Of a stretch of DNA of 64,000 nt, positions 30,676 through 41,791 are shown piece by piece. The notes under the pieces are model-generated. The model ran no database searches and was not told the DNA's origin. It was given only the letters and a program-made list of their open reading frames with translations. Source of the stretch: Agaricus subrufescens (taxonomy: Eukaryota > Basidiomycota > Agaricomycetes > Agaricales > Agaricaceae). How positions within the stretch are numbered: position 1 is the stretch's first letter; each line of letters begins with the position of its first letter. The DNA lies in assembly GCA_029945375.1 (NCBI GenBank), contig CM057063.1:1609894-1673893 (forward strand). The letters are read 5' to 3'. Position numbers and translations under genes: made by a program.

Positions 30676-31728
30676 CTAGTTTTTTTTATCCGCCTCCTCT
30701 TTCTCCTCTCGGGATTCGAGGCCTAGCCATTTAGACCAGTCCATGCCTTGTTTATGGAACATCATGAGGCCCATTACGACGGGGAGGTACCATAGACTGT
30801 GTTGGAATACAGTTCTTGCGCGTTTTTCGCCGCCATGACGCCACCATTGCCAGGCAGCCCTGATGCAGATGAGGTTGGCGGGGAGTGAGGTGAGAGCAAA
30901 GGCCCAGGTGGTGAGGCCAGAGAGAGGTACGAGGACGGAACAGATGGGAAGGAGGAGGACGGCGTGGCGGAGAGATACGGCAGTAGTTTTAGCGGTATTA
31001 AAGACAGATAGCATGCGGTACCCAGCCTGCGCATATGAGCCTCTGACGATGTGTGAGAGAGAGTTGAAGTGAGGGAACTGCCAACTGAAGAGGAGCGTGA
31101 AGAACGCCAGGGGCCCGAGAGGGTTGTCAATCAGCGCAAGGTCGATGGGGAGGTCAGAGAAGGGGAGGAAGAAGTGGGCGGGATAGTCGATGCTGGGCAA
31201 GAGCTTCCCGCCACAGGCCGTCCAGCCCATGAGGGGAGGGACCGCGCCGACGACCGCACCGAGCCAGGTGTTGGCCACGGAGCGGCGCTTCATCCAGGTG
31301 TACGCGCCGGCGTAGAGGGCGATGTTGCCTGCGCCGAGGAGGGCCGTGGTGGGGTTGACCATGACCCAGAGTAGGGCCGGGCCCGCGACGCCTGTGGCTA
31401 TGGCGAACACAGAGGCGTGGGTGGGGGAGATGGCGCGGCGACAGAGGGGCCGGTTGCGGGTGCGGGCCATCTGGGCGTCAAAGGGGACCTCCTGGACCTG
31501 GTTGAGGGCGTTGGCGGAGGCCGAGCAGAGGGTGGTGCCCACGGCGGTGGAGAGGAGGATGGGCACGGAGGCGGGGAGGGGGGAGAGGGCGACGCCGGCC
31601 ATGGCGGCGAGGACGTTGAGGGCGGTGAGGCGGGACTTTGCGAGCTCGCGGTAGACATCGAGGCGGCGGCGGGGGACGAGGGCGGGCGGCGCCCTGAACG
31701 CTGCGAGCGGCGGCCGCAAGAGGGGCAT
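30676..31728 (-). CDS. COX10: Protoheme IX farnesyltransferase (heme A synthesis)
   Basis: Transfers a farnesyl group to heme B to give heme O, needed for cytochrome c oxidase; inner mitochondrial membrane. Single exon, 350 residues from the first in-frame ATG at 31728. The UbiA-family signature N-x3-(D/E)-x..D-x2-M-x-R-T-x2-R-P is seen at 73-94 (NALNQVQEVPFDAQ, then MARTRNRP). Several hydrophobic segments follow, as expected for 7-9 TM helices; the N-terminus is Arg/Pro-rich, a likely presequence. The mature part is shorter at the N-terminus than in yeast. Only 35 bp separate its ATG from that of U1-70K. Confidence 0.95.
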   Translation of the reverse strand: MPLLRPPLAAFRAPPALVPRRRLDVYRELAKSRLTALNVLAAMAGVALSPLPASVPILLSTAVGTTLCSASANALNQVQEVPFDAQMARTRNRPLCRRAISPTHASVFAIATGVAGPALLWVMVNPTTALLGAGNIALYAGAYTWMKRRSVANTWLGAVVGAVPPLMGWTACGGKLLPSIDYPAHFFLPFSDLPIDLALIDNPLGPLAFFTLLFSWQFPHFNSLSHIVRGSYAQAGYRMLSVFNTAKTTAVSLRHAVLLLPICSVLVPLSGLTTWAFALTSLPANLICIRAAWQWWRHGGEKRARTVFQHSLWYLPVVMGLMMFHKQGMDWSKWLGLESREEKEEADKKN

Positions 31729-31763
31729 CGCCGTGTTTGCCGCTGTTTGTTCCCATCTCTCCC

Positions 31764-33196
31764 ATGCCCGGCACCCATCTCCTCCCCCCAAATCTCCTCA
31801 AGCTCTTCGCCCCCCGGCCCCCCCTCCCCTACTCCCGCCCCGTCGACCGCGACATCGACCGCGTCCGCCCAAAGGCTGTCACCGGCGTCGCCGACATCCT
31901 TGCCAACATCCGCGAGGAGACGACCAACAACCTCTTCACCGCCAATGCCTCTTCCGAAGCCATGGAGGAGGGCGAGGAGCCCGTCTTCACGCTCGCCGAG
32001 GAGGTAAAACGCCAGCTCCGCAGAGAGCAGCGCAAGGCCAGGCTCGAGGAAGAGTTTAAAAAAGCAAAAGAAAACTGTCTGTCTCGCTTTCTTCCCCGTG
32101 TCCTCTGTGACTCATCTCCTCTGCGCAGACAAACCAGCCGACGACACAGAAGCCGTCGGTGACCCATACAAAACACTCTTTATTTCCCGTCTCGTATGTT
32201 CCCCTGCCTCTGCCGTCCATTTGCTCTACTCACCCCTTCAACAGCACAAGAGCGCCACCGAGACAGACCTCCGGCGCGAATTCGAGGGTTACGGCACCAT
32301 TGAACGTGTACGCATAGTTCGCGACAGAAAAGGTCGGAGCAGGGGCTACGCTTTCATCGTCTACGAGCGAGAACGGGACATGAAAGGTTTGTTTTTTATT
32401 TTTGTTTTTTTTTTTACCTCGAGCACTCACACAATACCCCCTTCTAGCCGCCTATAAAGAATCTGACGGACTCCATATTATGGGCAAAAGAATTCTCGTT
32501 GATGTAGAACGAGGCCGTACTGTTAGGGGATGGAAACCCCGGCGTCTAGGTGGCGGTCTTGGTGGAAGACCCAAAAAAGTCGAGCCTCCGCCTCCTCGTA
32601 GTAGCGGTGGTGGTGGTGGCGGCGGTGGCTTCAGAGGTGGCTTTGGTGGTCGCGGTGGTGGAGGTGGTGGTTTCGGCGACAGAGGCGGCTTCCGTTCTCG
32701 CGGGGGCGGTGGCGGTGGTTTTGGAGGTGGCAGGGGAGGCGGCTTTAATAGCGACCGTGGATATGGTGATCGTGCTGGCGGAGGTTTTGGTGACCGTGGG
32801 GGCGGAGGCTTCGGCGGCGACCGCGGGGGTGGTGGCGGTGGTGGTATGAGAGGCCCATATGGCGGTGACGGTCCTGGCGACTTTCGTGGAGGAGGAGGAT
32901 TCCGAGGAGGACGCGACGATTTTGGAGGACGGGGAGGTGGCGGCGGTTTCAGGTATGGCGTTCTCTGTCTTTTTTACGCTTTCCATTGCTCACATTATCA
33001 CAGAGGCGGCCGTGGTGGAGGTATTGGATATCACGGAGGCTTCAATGACAATCCCAGCAACGGCTATGGTCCACCGAGTGGTCCAGGAGGTATGTCTGGT
33101 GGTGGTGGATTCGGAGGGGGCGGTTACCGCCAGGATCTCAAACGAGAAGGTCCTGGAGGTTATGATGATAGGGAACATAAGCGACCCAGGTATTAG
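31764..33196 (+). CDS. SNP1: U1 small nuclear ribonucleoprotein 70 kDa (U1-70K)
   Basis: Binds stem-loop I of U1 snRNA in the U1 snRNP and takes part in 5' splice site recognition. Exons 31764-32076, 32129-32193, 32245-32386, 32448-32952, 33004-33196 (1218 nt, 405 residues). The N-terminal U1-70K domain ([16 protein letters not shown]) precedes an RRM (about residues 115-195) with RNP2 TLFISRL and RNP1 [10 protein letters not shown]. The C-terminal half is an extreme Gly-Arg-rich tail ([12 protein letters not shown] type repeats) instead of the RS domain of animals. Intron 3 contains a long T tract. Because of the 35-bp spacing the promoter must be shared with, or lie inside, COX10. Confidence 0.94.
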
Positions 33197-34976
33197 TTGT
33201 GATGGAGGTATTTTCTGTCTTTCTATCCGCGGCATTTGACAAAGCTCGTGGTTTCCCGTCGTCTTTTGGCGATGTTGGTTTGTGCAAGTATGGTTTTTCC
33301 TGTTCTTGTCTTTTTTTCCTTCATCCCCTTGTTATGTGCGTAAGTATATTCGGTGTTCTTGGCCCCTTTATTTATCTAGGTCGTTGTTGGGCGAGTGAGT
33401 AAGTATAATATGGTAATTTTCCATAATCAAGCTAGCGTTCGATAGCAGCTAGTTGTATGACCATCGCACAATACTGTGTGTCCTGTTGGGTGCGATACCA
33501 AGGTTTATGAGGATCATTGGGTGCACTCAAAAATTTTCTGCAGAACGCTACGCTCCACCTCACCAATCGTTTTCTGTGCACATGAACACCTTCACCAGTC
33601 GAATTAAGGTGCTACAACCCAAATGTATTTATTCGACGAGACTGGATCAACAAATGATCCCTCCATATGTTGTTTAAGTTGCAGTGGCATGGATAAATCC
33701 TACTCCAAAACACTGCGGTTGTTTCGGGGTTTTTATCTTTGTCTGCCATTGATTCATCACGTTACTGTTGTTTTCCAAGGTTCTCTTACAGGATGTCAAT
33801 ATGCTGTGTATTGATGTTCCTCACAGAAACCCGCTACATACTCTCAATGGTAGATGTTTATTGCAGCGACAGCTGGGAAAAGTGGACCAAAAAGTCTGGC
33901 GGCGAGTCGTAACCCCTTTAAGTCGGTTATGCTTGATGATTCTGCTTCAGGTTATCATCCAATGGAAAACTTTTACACGCCTCGGGTGTTCGACTCCTTC
34001 ATTGCTCCAGCTCCTTTTCGCTGCAATCTATTCTTCTCCCTGTCATATTTCGTCGCGTGAGTGCCAGCTATATGGCTGTCGCGGTCTATTTTTCACTGAA
34101 TCCAGCTCCTCGACCTCAGAAAGCGTATTAGCCATGCATGTCGCTGCAATAGCGTTTTCCGCCAGGGTGCTACAAGAGATTGGTCCTTCAAGTTCAATCC
34201 GCAATTGATTTTGACATCGACATATCATCTCGCTCAAAAATAATGTACTGATGCACCTCCTAGTTGAATTGTACTACGCAGGCGCCTACTCGAAATCGCG
34301 TTGCTTTTCGCAAAGCCAAAATGAATTTCGATGTTTTCTTGATTATCAATGGAGCTCATCCAATTCATCTCCGGCTTCTATCGTCATCACAACCGATACA
34401 GGAACCGTCATTGACTGCTACAACTAAACCGCTTTCGAGGGCTCCCGAATTAGGTCTGCGAAATGAAGAAGATCTGAAGTATTGCCTCGATTACAGGGAT
34501 GATTACTTCCAAGTTCTCAAGACCTCTCAAAAGTGCGGCACACATAGGGCCACGTTCATCCAAGACAAAACACCCAGTAATGTCCTGCTATCTACGTATA
34601 TTTCTAGTCGAGAACATGAAATATGGCACCAACGCTCAATGTCGAATATGACGACTCGTCACCTAGCCGTGTTTCCCTCTCGCTCACCGGCGGGCGCCTG
34701 GTCCTTGCACACAGCACCAGCCACCTAATACAAGTGATGAGTTGTCTTTAGAGTGTCTTCGCACTTTAGCTGGTTGCTTCTTTAAAAACGGGGGTATTGC
34801 TACTCAATATTTGCCAGGGTTCTCGCAGAGCTGCACGGTGAAAATTCCACATAAATATAAAATTTTCAACGCTACAGCTTGTATACTGTACTCTATAACT
34901 ACCCTTCAGCTTAATTAATAAAAAATGATTTGCTGACCAGAAAATACATCGGATGCGAAACTATTGAAGGGTTATG
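33197..34976. other. 1.8-kb stretch without recognised gene
   Basis: Between the stops of U1-70K and TIM13. Frames such as 34264-34728 (+, 154 codons) and 33768-34208 (+) have no recognisable domain and no clear splice partners. It could hold 3' UTRs, a lineage-specific gene or a non-coding transcript; I see no support for any of these. Confidence 0.4.
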
Positions 34977-35488
34977 CTAGAATATATTCGAGTAATCATC
35001 CTTCTCCTTGTTGAGTTTCGCAACGAATGTTTTGCTTACAATGTTGACTACACGACAACTTGATTAGAAAACGGAGATGAGTATAGGTAAAAGACAACTC
35101 ACAAGCATCCATGTACCTGTCAAGGCAGTATCCCAGACATTTCTGTAGGGGGATGGAGTTCGCGTCAGCTACCCGACTTGTCTAGAGTGGTTTGGGTGTC
35201 ACCTGTTCTGCGCCAGAAAGGGAAGTCCCCGGTTTTGAAATGCATTTGGCAAAACATTTCTCGTTTGTTTTCTGGAAAACAGCGCTTTGCTAAGCTAATG
35301 CGACAGAATGCGAGGGTACAACTGACATTAATGAGTTCTTGAGCTTGCACAAGAGCAAGCTCATTTTTGATCTGGCTCATGATTTTCTCCTTCCTCGCAA
35401 GTGTGTCTACGAACGGACGTTAGTGAAATGTATGTATCCGACATAGTTGTGGCTGCTAACCGGGATTGAGAGGAGCGGAGTCGGCCAT
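34977..35488 (-). CDS. TIM13: Mitochondrial intermembrane space import chaperone Tim13
   Basis: Small TIM that works with Tim8 to escort hydrophobic precursors across the intermembrane space. Five exons: 35488-35461, 35406-35327, 35271-35203, 35142-35103, 35047-34977 (288 nt, 95 residues). The twin CX3C motifs are complete: Cys42/46 (CFAKC) and Cys61/65 (CLGYC), 14 residues apart, which form two disulfides. ELALVQAQELINKTNEKCF and CLDRYMDAFNIVSK are typical of the family. No presequence, as expected. Divergent from the JJJ1-like gene, 68 bp between ATGs. Confidence 0.93.
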
Positions 35489-35556
35489 GTTGTGGTGGTG
35501 AAAGACGAAGTGACGAATATGGCAAGTGCTGATCCGTCTTGCACTCTTTCTCTTCC

Positions 35557-37605
35557 ATGGGCGCACGCGAGTCCAGGGCCGCCCACGACGGCGACGGCGA
35601 CGACAATGCACCTTCAGACTACTACCAACTTCTAGAAGTCGAGGAAACTGCTACCCAAGACGAAATAAAGGTAGTAGAGGTTTTCATCGTCAAATCCGAA
35701 ACTCACTGTTTTACTCTAGCGTTCCTTTCGCAGACTTGCTCTTCTGCACCACCCTGACAAGAACCACGACAACGTAGAAGAAGCTACAAAACGATTTGCG
35801 ACCATCCAACAGGCCTATGAGGTTCGTACCTTCCCGCCAATTCACTGTGAACAGCTTGTCGAGTCATATCTCCCCAGGTCCTCAGCGATGAACAAGTAAG
35901 CCGGATGGCGTCTCCCTCAACTTATCAACCTGACATTAATTACAAGTAGGAGAGGGCTTGGTACGACTCTCATAGAGCATCTCTAGTCCCAGAGCCCGAC
36001 GCAGAAACTGTGTTCGAGGACGTGAAACGAGGTGCACCTCCCTCCCGTGCACGGGATCGTGGTCTCACTGAAAGACACCTGGAACGATTTTTCGATCCGA
36101 CCATATGGCAAGGTTTCGGGGAGAGCCCAGACGTACGTCTCATTCCCCCATCTTCTTATCTGTTCCTCATCGCTTCTGCAGAGTTTCTTTACAATCTATC
36201 GTAATCTATTTTCACGACTTCAAGCAGAGGAGGCTATGTTCTCTGACACAGCAGATTACCCGTCTTTTGGTGATTCTACTTGGGACTGGAAGTCTCCGAA
36301 CGAGGATGGTCAAACTGTCAAGCAATTCTACTCCGTGTGGCTGAATTTCAGCACTGAGAAGGACTTTATTTGGTCTGAGAAATGGGATCTTTCAGAAGCC
36401 CCAGATCGTCGCGTGCGCAGGTAAAAAAAATGCACCAGAATTCATCAATGCTTAAAATTAAACATCTCACTAGATTAATGGAGAAAGAAAATAAAAAAGC
36501 GCGGGATGACTCCAGAAAGGGTTACAATGAGACAGTCAGGGTAAAGCAGAAGGTCATTGCTCAATACAAACCCCTAGCTCACCTTCTGCTACAGGCTCTT
36601 GTTAAATTTATTCGGAAGCGCGATCCTCGCTACAAAACACACCTCACTCGACAGGCTGAACTCAGTCAGGTCAAACCCGACACTAGCATAAAGCAGGACA
36701 GAGTTTCGGCCCAACGTCGACTCGAGGCTTCTGAGAACTATGTGGAACAGGATTGGCAAAAGATTGACACGCGACATCTTCATGTTGATTTAGAATGGGC
36801 GGTTGCAGAGGGCACGAATGACGAAGAGTGGGAATGTGTTGTCTGCAATAAGACATTTAGGAGCGAAGCTGCCTGGGATAGCCATGAACGAAGTAAGAAA
36901 CATTTGAAAGAAGTCGAGCGATTGCAAAGACAAATGCGCAAAGAAGGGGAGATGTTAGGCCTGGATGAACAGGAGGGCGAGGAGCCCGATGCAGAAGAAA
37001 AGGAGGGCGAGGAACAGGGTGCGGAAGAAAAGGAGATTGTTGACGAAGACGTAATTCATCGATCTACACCTGAGCCTCCACGGACGCCTTCTCCATCTCC
37101 ATCTCAACCCGGTACCGCTAGTGAACTTGCAACCCGAGATCCATCGCCTGAGCGTGACCCTACGAAGACAAACAATCGTTCCCGGAAGCCTGGTAAAAAG
37201 GTGCTTTTGGAGCCCATGTCAAAGACAGAGAAACGGACACGCCGACGGAACCAACAGCTTGGAGAGGAGCAGGAACAAGAGGCAGCTAATGGCCACAAAC
37301 CGTTGATCGTCGAAGAAGCCGAAGAACCTGCTCAAACACCTGAACTCTCCAAACGTGATAAACGAAGGGCCAAGCAAGCGAAGAAGGCAGAATCGACAGT
37401 TGCCCAAGCACAAGATGTATGTTCATCCCTTGCACAATCAAATTAACAAGGATTCGCTAACCATAATCAGATTTGTTGCAACGTTTGCAATGAGACATTT
37501 GGAAGTAAAACTAAATTATTCAACCATATAAATGAGACAGGCCATGCGCTAGCAAATCCAGAAAAAAACGACCAAAAGCCTCGTCGGAAAGGGAAGAAGA
37601 AATAA
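35557..37605 (+). CDS. JJJ1: JJJ1-like J-domain and C2H2 zinc finger protein (60S biogenesis cochaperone)
   Basis: In yeast Jjj1 activates Ssa Hsp70s in late cytosolic 60S maturation. Eight exons: 35557-35670, 35720-35821, 35878-35895, 35950-36132, 36182-36420, 36474-36540, 36595-37416, 37471-37605 (1680 nt, 559 residues). The J domain (about residues 20-80, HPD in LLHHPDKN) is followed by the [10 protein letters not shown] and [10 protein letters not shown] blocks, a U1-type zinc finger near 321-343 (CVVCNKTF...H), a charged linker and a second finger near 517-541 (CNVCNETF...H). Exon 3 has only 18 nt (VLSDEQ). The C-terminus is Lys-rich. Confidence 0.94.
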
Positions 37606-37695
37606 AAGATTCTTCCGTATACCTTTGCCCTAAATATTTGTGAAAGGAATGTGTAGAATACAATGGAACTACGGCACAATACTAATTACAATGTA

Positions 37696-38919
37696 TTAAC
37701 CCATGAGCTGAGAGATATCTTCTGGTGGGTATTTTGTTTGAGAAAATGTGAGTAACCTGATGGTGCATGTAGTTGAGATAGAAGTAAGTCAATTATAGTG
37801 AGAGGGGCATACCGTTTGAGGCTTTGAATATATTTCCGGCTGACTTCGTCGTTGAGAACATGCGCCACTTGATCTCTCGAGATCTTCTCTCGGGCAGAAC
37901 GTTCATGGATACTACAAGGAGGTCAGTATGGCAAAGTTGGAATATAAGCATCTCCGACGTACCCAACCATGGTTACACCAATAGGCCACGGAGCATTTCC
38001 TATTGAAAGTCGAAGGTAGGCATCGTTGGCTCGTTGATATTCTCTCTTTTGCATGTAATGTACTATTTCAGCGATGCGTGCAAGCATGTCAGAAGGGAGA
38101 GTCTACAGAATTGTCAGGTAGGGGTAAGGGTAGTCACGGATGATACATACTCTTGAACGTAGATTTTTGAATAGAGGCTTGAGGTATTCTGCGGACTGAA
38201 CTTGGGTAGCGGCGGCGAGCTTTCCCTGGTTGGTTCGCTTGACATGCTCCGGTCTCTCGTCCATGGCTTCCTCCCATTCTTTGAGAACCTTTTTGAGGGC
38301 ATAGTAGATGAGAGGGTACAGTTTGTCCGGGTCGGTCTTGACGAGATTAAGGTCAAGGACGCCGACGTTAACAGATTCGCCCTCCTTCTTTTTGCCTTTA
38401 CCGTTCTTACTCTGCAGCTCTTTCTCGACGCTCTCGACATCTTCGAGAGCCTTTTTAAAGTCGTTGTGACCACCCTGGCGTTCAGTGTCTCGCTCTTCGA
38501 TAAGTTCAAGGGCACGGAGCCGCAGACGGCGATCCTTGTCTGACTCGCCGAACAAGCGAATGGGCTGGCCTTTGGCACGCAGTCGGCGTACGGTCTCCTC
38601 GTTCGAGATATTGAAGGCCGATTCTAGACTGGGGGAATCTGTATCGCGAGAGGGAGTAGACACCGATGCCTGCTCTCCAAATCAATATCAGGGTCTGAAC
38701 AAGAGAAATAATATGGACCAAGCTCACTTTCTTGAGAGCTTTTTCAGACTCTGCTCGTTTCTTGGCCTCTTGCGCTAGCTGTTTCTCCTCGCGGGCCTTT
38801 GCCTCCTGCTCCTCCTTAATGCGCTCGAGTTCGCCCCTGCGCATGTACTTTGTTGGTCTGGCCGAGTCATTGTCGATGGACTTGCGCTTTTCTGCGACGA
38901 GAGCCTTGAGAGAGTCCAT
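37696..38919 (-). CDS. PRP18: Pre-mRNA splicing factor Prp18
   Basis: Second-step splicing factor associated with the U5 snRNP. Exons 38919-38728, 38669-38151, 38102-37963, 37911-37813, 37756-37696 (1011 nt, 336 residues). An N-terminal Lys/Glu coiled region is followed by a PRP4/Prp18-type motif ([33 protein letters not shown] written in parts at residues 80-112), then the helical Prp18 domain, ending [37 protein letters not shown], and [13 protein letters not shown], the conserved C-terminus. Convergent with the JJJ1-like gene (90 bp), divergent from COX12 (81 bp). Confidence 0.95.
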
Positions 38920-39000
38920 GGTCGAGAGTGGGATTACATAAGCAGTGGGTTGGATTCCGCTGGCTTCCGAGGCCGACGCTAGACAACTCCCTCTTCCACC

Positions 39001-39533
39001 ATGTCCGATTCCTCTGACCTCTCCAGGTGCGTTTTCTGCCCAGCTAGTTGTGCTGTTGCTCACTCCTCTTTCTCTAGCAAATACACCCTCCAGACCGTGG
39101 GCTTTGACGGTGCCTATTTTTTTCGACTCGTTCGTCTGTCTTCAACTTAAACCTGTGATCAGCCCGCTTCCCCAACGTCAACCAAACCAGGAACTGGTGC
39201 GTGGGACAGAAAGCTCTCTTTTCCTCTGTTACATTCTTATACGCCTCCTTTTAGCTTCCAGAACTACACCGACTACTTCAAATGTGTTGCTGCCAAGGGT
39301 GAGGAGTTTGCTCCCTGCAAACAGTTCAGGAAGGCATACAACTCGCTGTGTCCCAGTACGTCGTCCGCGTCTTGTTTTTTCCTCTGGATGTAACTGACAT
39401 ACTACCTTTTGCACAGACGAATGGGTATGAACAGGCTACTCGCCCTTTTGACCTGTGACTGACGAATGCTTAGATCTCCAAGTGGGATGAACAACGCGAC
39501 AACGGCACTTTCCCTGCATCTCTGGAACCATGA
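39001..39533 (+). CDS. COX12: Cytochrome c oxidase subunit VIb
   Basis: Intermembrane-space subunit of complex IV. Six exons: 39001-39026, 39078-39109, 39163-39196, 39255-39355, 39417-39424, 39474-39533 (261 nt, 86 residues). It carries the CX9C (Cys31-Cys41) and CX10C (Cys52-Cys63) pairs of the COX6B fold, within NQTRNCFQNYTDYFKC and PCKQFRKAYNSLCP. Exon 5 is a micro-exon of 8 nt. The gene has five introns for 86 codons, so automatic predictors are likely to miss it. Imported by the Mia40 route in known relatives. Confidence 0.94.
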
Positions 39534-40145
39534 GAGGATAGACACTAGAGCAGACCAGTAATTTCTGTGAATACGATAGAAATCACGTGACGGCGATGGA
39601 AATTATTCTTCGTCGCTGGTGCTAGTAGTAAAGTGGCTCTGGAGACGGCCTTCGTGATGGCTGCCGGCTGATTTGTTGCGTGTAGAGAAAGAATCTGTGA
39701 TCTTTGACCGATGCAATGGAAGACTTGACCCGATATGCATACAAAATGATATGGTGCTATTATGGCGTCAGCGGAAGAAGCGCACGACAGCAAATAGCCT
39801 ACAGCACTACTGTGCCGTATTCTCGACAACGACACTCTCCTGCCTTGTCTGTAAACCACTGTATAAGGGGCTAGCCCTCATTTTGCGCATAAGAGTTCTT
39901 CCAAGACCCGACATCCCAAACGTTTACCATCGATCGCAGGACTCATCACCCGTACGCTCCCGAATGACTATTCATACATAGACCACTAAAGGTTGGCCAA
40001 TGCAGGGTTCATTCTCACAAAATGCAGCATTCACTACGCTCTATATTGTCAATTTATATGTCACATCTTCCCATGACCTAGACCCGGAGCTTGGTGCACA
40101 GGCCTCATTGAGGCCGCGCCGACTCTCTCCTTCGCCTCTTCCGTC
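39534..40145. other. Intergenic stretch
   Basis: COX12 3' flank and upstream region of the next gene. No coding signal recognised. Confidence 0.5.
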
Positions 40146-41395
40146 ATGGATTTTTCCGCTGAGCCACCACACTCGTCCCGTCTCGTCGTCAGAGGCAAAG
40201 AGCCTTTCAATGCAGAGCCTACTGCTGCTGCCCTCGTCGAATTTCCTCAGACTCCCGACGAGCTTGTCTTTTGCCGCAACCACGGCCCCATCCGTGAATT
40301 TGATCCAGACTCTTACACTGTATCTTTCAAGGGCCTCGAAAAGGATGTCGAGCTATCCATAAGTGATATCAAGAGCCTTTTCACCAAAGTTGAAGTGGTT
40401 TCAATACTCCAGGTCTGTGGCATACCCTCGCCACTCCACATGCCAATGCTGACCTCACTTTCAAAAGTGCGCGGGCATCCGACGCAAAGAGATGGGCAAT
40501 GTTAAGCCTGTTCACGGAGTACCATGGTCTGACGGTGTCGTTGCCAATTGTAGATGGGGAGGTGCTCGACTTCGAGACGTTCTTGAGCACTTGAATCTTC
40601 TACATCACGACAATGTCGATGAGCTACATGTCTGCTTTGCGTCCTTTGCCACACTGTGTCAAGATGACGAATACTACGGTTCCTCAATCCCGCTTGCAAA
40701 AGCTACAGACATGGATCCTGGCGTCATTCTCGCCTATGAGGTTGGTCTCATGAGTCAACCATGTTAGAAAGTTAATCAAAATTGATTTCAGATGAACGGA
40801 GAAGATTTGCCTCCCGACCACGGCGCACCCTTGCGCGTAGTTGCGCCCGGATACCTCGGTGCCCGGTGGACCAAATGGGTGGACACCATTTCCATTTCGT
40901 CCTCGGAATCTCCCAACTTTTATCAACAACGTGACTACAAAATATTGCCCCCTGACGTACGTTAGAGATCTACATTGCATTATTGAACTCGCGGACTAAA
41001 ATACGCGACAGATCGAGACCAAGGAAGCGGCAAAGAATCTTTGGTCCAAGTATCCGGCGATGGCGGCTTTACCTCTCAACTCGGTGATTGCCACTGCATA
41101 CAAGTCGTCACCGGACTCCCTTTTTGTCAAGGGCTACGCCCTACCCGGCGCAACCGGACAGGTCAGTGCTGTAGAGGTTAGTATGGACGATGGGGAGACG
41201 TGGGTCCGCATGAATATTACGTACCAGGAGGGGAAGTTTAGTTGGTCGATCTGGGAGGGACAAATGGCCTGCCAAGCCGAACACGGGGCTCTCTGCAGTC
41301 GTGCAATCGACGCGAGCGGGAATGTCCAGCCTCGGGAAGGAGGATGGAATTTTCGAGGCGTAGGGTTCAATGCGTGGGGGAGGGCAGCGTGGTAG
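40146..41395 (+). CDS. Sulfite oxidase-like molybdopterin enzyme
   Basis: Predicted to oxidise sulfite to sulfate with a Mo-molybdopterin cofactor. Exons 40146-40412, 40468-40740, 40792-40956, 41012-41395 (1089 nt, 362 residues). The molybdenum-binding domain has [11 protein letters not shown], the Mo-ligand Cys90 in CAGIRRKEM (first codon after intron 1) and [11 protein letters not shown]; the C-terminal dimerisation domain has [15 protein letters not shown] and [13 protein letters not shown]. No cytochrome b5 domain and no clear mitochondrial presequence, so it resembles the short, plant-type or fungal sulfite oxidases rather than the animal enzyme or nitrate reductase. Confidence 0.9.
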
Positions 41396-41504
41396 CCCGG
41401 ATGTGTTCTGTAATAATACTGTAGCGTAATGTCTCGGCCATCACTCTTTCCATATTTGTATCTGTCGACGCAACCTCCTCGCTGCTCAGACTCAACCAAC
41501 ACTC

Positions 41505-41791
41505 ATGGCACTCGGCCGCCTCGCCCACTATGCCTTTGACGCTGTTCTCATCTCAACCCTGCTAGCAGGTGTACGCCGTTCAAGCGGTTTCTCGTGCGTC
41601 TTCAGCCTCTCTGGCTACCCCATTCGCCTGACCAACCCCCAAGGCCTAATACGTCTTCAATATCTGATTCCACCTTCCGCGGCGCAGCAGAGAAATTCCT
41701 TGCTGTTGGTGAATCAGTGTTCGACGTGATACAAGCAACCGCCGTCAACAATTCCTACTTCTCAAGAGAGGACAGCCAGTCCAAGTCGTAG
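41505..41791 (+). CDS. DUF1748 family small mitochondrial protein
   Basis: Two exons, 41505-41593 and 41644-41791 (237 nt, 78 residues). The N-terminal helix LGRLAHYAFDAVLISTLLAGVRRSSGF and the later EKFLAVGESVFD match the fungal DUF1748 family, whose yeast member (Mco10) is mitochondrial and membrane-associated. One hydrophobic segment near residues 10-22. Follows the sulfite oxidase-like gene by 109 bp on the same strand. Exact role not established from sequence. Confidence 0.85.

Noticed and set aside
32546..32986. Ala/Thr/Ser-rich minus-strand frame over U1-70K
   Set aside because: Mirror of the Gly-rich tail; no independent coding evidence.
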